From CAIYYO01 sp049299895 (GTDB lineage: Archaea; Altiarchaeota; Altiarchaeia; IMC4; QMZM01), in assembly GCA_049299895.1 (NCBI GenBank), contig JBAQYF010000019.1, positions 62,001-126,000 of the forward strand: a stretch of 64,000 nucleotides of DNA, written 5' to 3'. The notes below the pieces were generated by a model. That model searched no databases. It was not told the origin of the DNA and saw only the letters and a list, made by a program, of their open reading frames with translations. The position numbers were made by a program, and so were the translations under genes. Below, piece by piece: positions 58,656 to 64,000 of the stretch; positions within the stretch are counted from its first letter, which is position 1, and every line of letters begins with the position of its first letter.

Positions 58656-60695
58656 TCATAATAGGGTGTTCGACGCAAGCTTGCCCCGCATGCAAAGGCT
58701 GCCCGCCGAATCGATATAAGCCATATTCGTTCCTGCGCTGTTTTGCACCACAAAAGAGCCCTCCCCGGGATACGAGCAATCCAGATCGTAGTCGCTGCAA
58801 GTCGTATCCTGTATGCAGAGGTTGCCCCATTCGTCTATATATGACACGGTCGCATCGCTGCTGTTTTGCACCAGGAACGTCCCGTCCGGCGGAGCACTGC
58901 ACGACCCGCCCGCGATGCAGGATCCAGTCAAACGGATCTCTCCAGCATCGCTAAATGATGCAACCTTGTCGCCCGAACTGTTACGAACATAGAAATACGT
59001 AATCTGCGAACCATCGTCCAAAACCGCCAAAACAGTTACAGTATTATTGCACGAACCGCTAACGCCAAAGGGGATGACAATAGCCCAATACTCTTTCCTG
59101 GCTGACGCAACGCCTTCAGACGTTTCAATGCCTTCAACGCCCAGATCGAAGGCAGACTCATTTACATAACCCGTCGACAGTTTCTTTGCAGACATGCTAT
59201 CATAGTTTCCCGGGAATACGCCGTAACTGATATTCCCCGCGCCGATCACACCCGCCCCGGAACATGACATGTCCGCGTTGGCGGCAACCTGTATGTCGAT
59301 CATTACGTTCCCCATGTTCGTGATATTGGTGCTGTTGGCAGAACTGCTATTCTGCCCAGGACTCATAGAACCAAAACTTACGCTATCCTCCAAGACCGAC
59401 AAAGCGACCAATTGATCGACGATACTATCCCCTGCAGAAGAATTTGAATTATCAATTGAATCACTGGCAGAAACATTACAGGTCCAGGTCCCGTTCAAAG
59501 CCTCATGATGCAAAGTGAACGCACAGGATACGTTCCGTTCATTTCCGCTCTCGCTTGTAAAAGAGCAGCTTGAATTAGTATAATGAACGTTGTAATCGTC
59601 CGGGTCTGGCGAGGAAACGGTCTGGTGATAAAGGGTCGCGTCGGCAGAAACGATATCCTGGTACCCATTGACGTCCGTGACCGAAGCGTTGCACAAGACA
59701 ATGGTATCGTCTGCCACAGACAGGCCGATATTCCCGCCGTCAGAATCGGAAAGAGAGACTCCGTCAACCACGGGAGCCTCGTTAGACCCTGACAGGTTGA
59801 AAGGATAGCTTGCATTCATCGCCCCGCCGTCGTCGCTTACAAGCACGTTGCCCTCGTTGTCGCACAATTCCGCGTAGGCCCTGTACTCCCCTGCGGGATT
59901 GTCGGAAGTATTCCATGCGCCGGAATTCCACCACACCTGATCAAGCGCAAGCCCGGAGCCTGCCGTAATGATCCTCGGGGAAGAGTCGTTGACTATCGTA
60001 GCCTCGTCGATCCACGCCCCCTGTTCATTCTTCTTTTGCACGACCATGCGCAGGTATGCAAGTATGGAAGTAGACCCGGAGTTGTTCACCTCGGATTTGT
60101 CCACGCCGAAATAAGAGGACCCGGATAACATGAGGCCGCCGGTATTATTGACGTATACGTTCACAGTCCATATCTCCTTGTATTCGTCCCCGTAGGGGAT
60201 AGTGTAATTGTATTCGTAGGTCAATCCGCTGGAAATAGACCCTGCGGGAGTCATCGAGGCGTTGTTCACTGCCGCGGTCCCACCCTTCAGGAGAAGCGTG
60301 ATCACTGCCGAATCGAGGCTGGATGCTCCGCCGATGTCGGTCGCGTTGACCCGTATCCTTATATCCTGCCCCTGGGTGAAAGAGGCAGATGCGCCCAGGG
60401 AGGAATCGTATGTCAGGGGCGAGGAGACAGTCATCTGTATGTCGGCTATGGTAATGACCCTTACCTCGCTTACTTCATACGTCCCGGCGGAGGAACAATT
60501 AACCCACCAATAATAGTCTCCCAGATCAAGGGACTCGTTTATGGTCAGGGACTGCTCCGTATTATTCGCTATCTCGCAGGAATCGCAGGCAAAGGCCGGA
60601 CCTGAAAGCAGAAAGACGCAGAGACAAACGTAAATGGAACAAACGATTCCATGCGCTCGCATCGTGCGCCCAATCTTCTTTCTATTCGCTTTCAT
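58656..60695 (-). CDS. Large secreted surface protein with Ig-like domains and C-terminal repeats
   Basis: A 679-residue protein starting MKANRKKIGRTMRAHGIVCS (ATG at 60695). A signal helix (IYVCLCVFLLSGPAFACDSC) leads to beta-rich Ig-like domains with many Asn-Ser-Thr glycosylation-type sites. The C-terminus has two or three repeats, DGTFLVQNSSDATVSYIDEW, GNLCIQDTTCSD and GEGSFVVQNSAGTNMAYIDS, AGSLCMRGKL, a pattern F.VQNS.....YID..G.LC. The spacer CIAG.SC is like the element in the three collar proteins, so they probably share a stalk type. Function unknown; adhesin suspected. Confidence 0.75.
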   Translation of the reverse strand: MKANRKKIGRTMRAHGIVCSIYVCLCVFLLSGPAFACDSCEIANNTEQSLTINESLDLGDYYWWVNCSSAGTYEVSEVRVITIADIQMTVSSPLTYDSSLGASASFTQGQDIRIRVNATDIGGASSLDSAVITLLLKGGTAAVNNASMTPAGSISSGLTYEYNYTIPYGDEYKEIWTVNVYVNNTGGLMLSGSSYFGVDKSEVNNSGSTSILAYLRMVVQKKNEQGAWIDEATIVNDSSPRIITAGSGLALDQVWWNSGAWNTSDNPAGEYRAYAELCDNEGNVLVSDDGGAMNASYPFNLSGSNEAPVVDGVSLSDSDGGNIGLSVADDTIVLCNASVTDVNGYQDIVSADATLYHQTVSSPDPDDYNVHYTNSSCSFTSESGNERNVSCAFTLHHEALNGTWTCNVSASDSIDNSNSSAGDSIVDQLVALSVLEDSVSFGSMSPGQNSSSANSTNITNMGNVMIDIQVAANADMSCSGAGVIGAGNISYGVFPGNYDSMSAKKLSTGYVNESAFDLGVEGIETSEGVASARKEYWAIVIPFGVSGSCNNTVTVLAVLDDGSQITYFYVRNSSGDKVASFSDAGEIRLTGSCIAGGSCSAPPDGTFLVQNSSDATVSYIDEWGNLCIQDTTCSDYDLDCSYPGEGSFVVQNSAGTNMAYIDSAGSLCMRGKLASNTLL

Positions 60696-60729
60696 AGACC
60701 ATCTTCGCATGATAAATGGATAAAGTAGC

Positions 60730-62631
60730 TCAGCTGACACTGCCAAACCTGACGCAGTTGATATAGTAGGCAGAAGTCTTAGTCCTGCTATATGAGTCGG
60801 TTGGGTATTGAACAGTCTTCATTGTAGCATAATTCGTATCAACCCCATCATTCGACCAAGTCTGGTAGTAAGACCCTGAGACCCCGAAACAAGTCCTGGC
60901 AGCGGAATCACATATGTTGGTATTAGCGAACAAAATATTGTAAGGTATTATCGCCGGAAGAGTCCAGTCATTCCACCCTGCATAAGACAACGTATCGCAG
61001 TAGTTGCATGCAGGATAACTGCTGCCTTGATTGTCGCACGTACCCATGCTTGTTCCCGTAGGGCCCCAGGTATAAGTCGATGCGGAACCCGGGGTCCAGC
61101 ACTTGTCTGGCTGGCCTGAATAAGTCGTGCATTGCAGGTAAACAGTCTGCCCCTGGATACTCAGGACGGAGTAGCTGTTGTCGCCTGAACCGCACGTACA
61201 GTCCTCGCATCCGGCATCGGACGCGTCAGAGTATCCGTCGCAGTCGTTGTCTAAGCCGTCCCCGCAGTTCCCGTTCGCGATGGTCTCCGCAGTGTTGTAT
61301 CCGCCGCAGGAACACGAACAGTCGCTGCATGAATCGCAGTTGTAATCCGTATTGCAGCTACCTGCACCGTTACATGTATGCTGGCAGTTGCTGGTCCCGG
61401 CGCAATGCCATGTACCGTCGCACGCACCGGAGTTGCACGAACCGGACGAACAATACGTATTGGAACCGCAGTTGGCGGTCGCATCGTTAGCATCGCAAGC
61501 ACCTGCACCATCGCAATAACCGTCGCCTCCCTGCTGGACGCAGACGCTGGAACAGGCAGTATAACTGGCAGTGCACTGGGTGAAAAGATCTTCATTATCC
61601 GCCTGATTCGCACAACTGCCGCTGGAACACTTCTTGCAGGTTCCGCTGCATGTACTGGAACCCTCGGTATCCTGGGTATTATCCGTTATGCTCACAGGAT
61701 CAAAAGAACTGCCGGAACAACGCTTACAGGAAGGCTGAGAGTCCTCGCCAGCAGACAAGTAGGCGCAGGCATAACCTGAACCGCTGCATGTGTCCGCCCT
61801 GCACGAATTAGCAGCAGGCGCACCAGCAGTAGAACACTGACTCCACAGATCCTGAGCAGCAGTCTGATAAGTGCACGCCCCGCCAAAACAACGATAACAT
61901 GTACCGGTAGAAGAATTACAAATATTAGAACCCTCGGAATCAGCACTATTATCCGCAACACTCACAGGATCAAAAGAACTGCCGGAACAACGCTTACAGG
62001 AAGGCTGGGACTGCTCGCCCGAAGAGAGATATGAGCACGCACCTGAGCCGTCGCATGTCTCCGCCTTGCACGAATCGGCCGACGGAGGAGCAGCAGTTGT
62101 GCACTGGCTGAACAGATCCTGGCCCGCTTCCTCGTTCTGGCAGGATGATCCGTTGACGCATCCCTTGCAGGTAGAACACGCCGCGCCCGAACCATAACAC
62201 CCGCTGCCGGCGGTGCACCCGGCATAGGGATGACTGGCGTCATAGCAATAAGCGGCGCAATTTGTTCCGCTGCCGGAGCACCCGAAAGGATCCTGGCATT
62301 CTGAAGAGGTATACGTAGAATTATAGCATGCCAGCGAGCAGTCGGTTACAGTATGATTGCAGCTCCCGGTCATGTTGCAGGAATACAGGCTGTACAGCGA
62401 AGCGCTGCACCTGCCGAGAAACAGCGTGCAGTTATAACAGGGCTCGGATCCCGAAACCATGAAATTAAAAGTGGGACTACGGCTGCCGGAGGTGGCGTTT
62501 TCAGGAGAAACAAGGTTTACCGAAAACAGCGTCTGCGCATAAACGAATAACATAAGGGCAAGCGCAAGTATGAAAGAGGACAATACCGCATATCCTACGA
62601 TCCGTCTCCCGTTTTCTCCTTTTGTTTCCAT
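60730..62631 (-). CDS. Cysteine-rich repeat surface protein with DUF1566/Lcl-like end
   Basis: A 633-residue secreted protein. A signal helix (YAVLSSFILALALMLFVYAQ) is followed by a long cysteine-rich part. Repeats of about 90 residues occur two or three times, each with CKRCSGSSFDPVSVADNS or close variants, QDLWSQC and GACSYL/ACAYLS. A shorter region of C..CSCS/CNSGACDG patterns follows. The last 150 residues, including WTPGSASTYTWGPTG and GWNDWTLPAIIPYNILFANT, recall the DUF1566/Lcl C-terminal domain. Two repeats share 47 identical bases (61691-61737, 61961-62007). Confidence 0.75.
   Translation of the reverse strand: METKGENGRRIVGYAVLSSFILALALMLFVYAQTLFSVNLVSPENATSGSRSPTFNFMVSGSEPCYNCTLFLGRCSASLYSLYSCNMTGSCNHTVTDCSLACYNSTYTSSECQDPFGCSGSGTNCAAYCYDASHPYAGCTAGSGCYGSGAACSTCKGCVNGSSCQNEEAGQDLFSQCTTAAPPSADSCKAETCDGSGACSYLSSGEQSQPSCKRCSGSSFDPVSVADNSADSEGSNICNSSTGTCYRCFGGACTYQTAAQDLWSQCSTAGAPAANSCRADTCSGSGYACAYLSAGEDSQPSCKRCSGSSFDPVSITDNTQDTEGSSTCSGTCKKCSSGSCANQADNEDLFTQCTASYTACSSVCVQQGGDGYCDGAGACDANDATANCGSNTYCSSGSCNSGACDGTWHCAGTSNCQHTCNGAGSCNTDYNCDSCSDCSCSCGGYNTAETIANGNCGDGLDNDCDGYSDASDAGCEDCTCGSGDNSYSVLSIQGQTVYLQCTTYSGQPDKCWTPGSASTYTWGPTGTSMGTCDNQGSSYPACNYCDTLSYAGWNDWTLPAIIPYNILFANTNICDSAARTCFGVSGSYYQTWSNDGVDTNYATMKTVQYPTDSYSRTKTSAYYINCVRFGSVS
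61691..62007. repeat. Direct 47-bp repeat within the cysteine-rich gene
   Basis: The segment 61691-61737 recurs without change at 61961-62007, 270 bp away, a whole number of codons. It encodes the conserved CKRCSGSSFDPV block. Sequence around it is also similar. Unequal crossing over here would change repeat number without breaking the frame. Confidence 0.85.
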
Positions 62632-62679
62632 TATTTTTTTCGTTGGTTTACAAATCCCGGCATGCTTGGATCAATGCGA

Positions 62680-64000
62680 TCAAACGCCTGCCGGAGGATC
62701 CGTGAGATTCACTATCTCATTTGGCCCGTATGAATCTTTTTTGGTTGCGACCGTCAGGGAAACGTTCGCTTTGACGCTGAATGAACCGTTAGTCCAATTA
62801 ATATTATTTGCAGAGTCATTAACATAAATCGTGTAATTATAAGTCCCCCATTTCCAGGTTCCAGTATAGTTGTATTGCCATAGGTCCGAGACATTAGTCA
62901 TCGAGTAATTGGTCTCCAAGCCTCCAGGAGGCGTTATGCCTATCCAGACCGTGCTTATCCCGAATGACGAAGATGCAGAAGCATTTATGGAAACGTTGTA
63001 GCCGTAGCCTAACGGATCCGGCCCGTCGACGACGTCTGTTATATTCGGATTAAGCCAATCAGATGATACGCTCAGGTTATAATCGTCCGAGCGCCCGCTG
63101 TGCCCCTCAGAATCCGAGCAGTTAACAGACCAGTTATAAATTCCGTCAGGCAGGAATAAATTGAAATACTGATCCGTGTTTTTTGTTACCAACGTGTTTG
63201 TTTGGCCGACTACATCATTTAGCAAAAGATCGCAGAAAACGATATCATAGCCCCCGCTCACGTTGTAGGTGAAATTCACAGTCCTTGATTCAGTCCATTC
63301 AGAGTTATTGGCCGGCGCGATTAAAGACACATAAGGCGGCGAGCGAGCAATCGTAAGATACCTTGAGTTCGAAGAATCAGTATAATTCGAGTTTCCTGCA
63401 GAGTCGTTGGCCCAGCCGTAATACGAATAAGTCCCGCTTGACAGGTTCGTAACATTGACATAGAACAGATAAGTAGAGCTATTGTACTTCTGGAATTCAG
63501 ACCGGTACTGAAACCAAATTTCCCGGGAGGACAAAGTACGATTATATAACCTAACCTCGTCGATAGATCCGTTGAAATCGAAATAAAGAGGATACGCGAA
63601 GGACATAACGCCAACGGCAAATCTATCCCCCTGGGCAGCCCGGTAAACAATCGGACCGGTTAGGACCGAACTAGTCTCGTTGACGCCGTTTAGATATAAC
63701 TGCGCTCCGCTGGATGAATTATAAGTCAAAGCCACGTAATACCAAACATCGGTTGTGACCGAGGAAACAGATTGAATATTTATCTCATTCGAATTGTTAA
63801 GATCATCCAGATTAATCGACACCCATATCTTGTTATTGAGCGAATACACATTGTAGCCCGACCCCCAATTATTCCTGCCCCGGCTAAGGATAAACTGAGT
63901 ACCGGAAACCATATTAAACTTGACCCACGCCGAAACCGTGAGATAATCGCTTGGAGCCAAAACCGAAGAATTACCAAACAACACATAATCGTTATCCCCG
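62680..64000 (-). CDS. LamG-domain surface protein (5' end outside window)
   Basis: An open frame on the minus strand reaches base 64000 without a start, so the N-terminus lies beyond the window; 440 codons are visible. The visible part begins with a LamG/concanavalin-like domain: GDNDYVLFGNSSV, DYLTVSAWVKFNMVSGTQFI, then GSIDEVRLYNRTLSSREIWF. Ig-like domains follow (NLSSGTYSYYGWANDSAGNS, PYVSLIAPANNSEW, TYNYTIYVNDSAN). Such proteins bind sugars or glycans on surfaces. It is upstream of and on the same strand as the cysteine-rich and collar genes. Confidence 0.8.
   Translation of the reverse strand, partial: GDNDYVLFGNSSVLAPSDYLTVSAWVKFNMVSGTQFILSRGRNNWGSGYNVYSLNNKIWVSINLDDLNNSNEINIQSVSSVTTDVWYYVALTYNSSSGAQLYLNGVNETSSVLTGPIVYRAAQGDRFAVGVMSFAYPLYFDFNGSIDEVRLYNRTLSSREIWFQYRSEFQKYNSSTYLFYVNVTNLSSGTYSYYGWANDSAGNSNYTDSSNSRYLTIARSPPYVSLIAPANNSEWTESRTVNFTYNVSGGYDIVFCDLLLNDVVGQTNTLVTKNTDQYFNLFLPDGIYNWSVNCSDSEGHSGRSDDYNLSVSSDWLNPNITDVVDGPDPLGYGYNVSINASASSSFGISTVWIGITPPGGLETNYSMTNVSDLWQYNYTGTWKWGTYNYTIYVNDSANNINWTNGSFSVKANVSLTVATKKDSYGPNEIVNLTDPPAGV

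Noticed and set aside
1..64000. CRISPR array or cas genes
   Set aside because: No regular repeat-spacer run and no cas-like gene was seen.

Overview
The window is archaeal chromosome of moderate G+C. Archaeal-type genes include alanyl-tRNA synthetase with its N-terminal zinc module, archaeosine tRNA-guanine transglycosylase with a PUA domain, Orc1/Cdc6, a GT3 glycogen synthase beside a GH57 amylase, and several COG1361 (CARDB/NEW3-like) envelope proteins. Small cysteine-rich secreted proteins, LamG proteins and compact genes recall DPANN lineages (Diapherotrites, Micrarchaeota or Aenigmarchaeota type). That placement is inference; no rRNA or tRNA gene was found to test it.

Layout. 0-7 kb: alaS (its 3' end leaves the window), a frameshifted DUF1697 gene, two envelope genes, rubredoxin plus hemerythrin, and a PIN nuclease paired with a PLD-like protein. 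7.1-11.8 kb: a leftward alpha-glucan operon (GT4, GH57, DUF5752-like, GT3). 11.8-12.6 kb: a very AT-rich gap at the switch from leftward to rightward genes, directly before orc1/cdc6, and so a candidate replication origin. 14-26 kb: cation transport (MgtA-type P-ATPase, DtxR plus FeoB, a CPA antiporter) mixed with debris: two nested transposase remnants, a second feoB tail and a collapsed P-type ATPase. 26-45 kb: three exporter operons of different classes (MFS/HlyD, RND, MacB-like ABC). Each carries a COG1361 secreted protein and has its own MarR, PadR or TrmB regulator, and each has an inverted repeat at the promoter. 45-56 kb: housekeeping and small-molecule enzymes (PhzF, radical SAM, ITPase, PRTase, IMPase, TgtA). 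56-64 kb: a leftward surface-protein cluster with three tandem tail-collar proteins, a repeat protein, a cysteine-rich repeat protein and a LamG protein cut by the window end.

The most unusual stretch is about 30.66-33.46 kb, between the MarR and PadR exporter operons. Four short promoter-bearing units (HicBA; AbrB-RelE; a CPBP protease; a small membrane protein) are separated by related imperfect palindromes of about 45-195 bp. Three of these share an inner segment, and the outer arms read ATAAC...GTTAT or a variant. This is the layout of an integron gene-cassette array with attC recombination sites, without an integrase in the window. One site is interrupted by a MITE-like element of about 98 bp.

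The exporter operons and the cassette array look like a stress and defence neighbourhood. The three COG1361-exporter-regulator modules suggest that COG1361 proteins act as extracellular partners of exporters. Many genes are broken by single-base frameshifts (DUF1697, a GNAT, two transposases, a P-ATPase). These could be real decay or, in part, assembly error.
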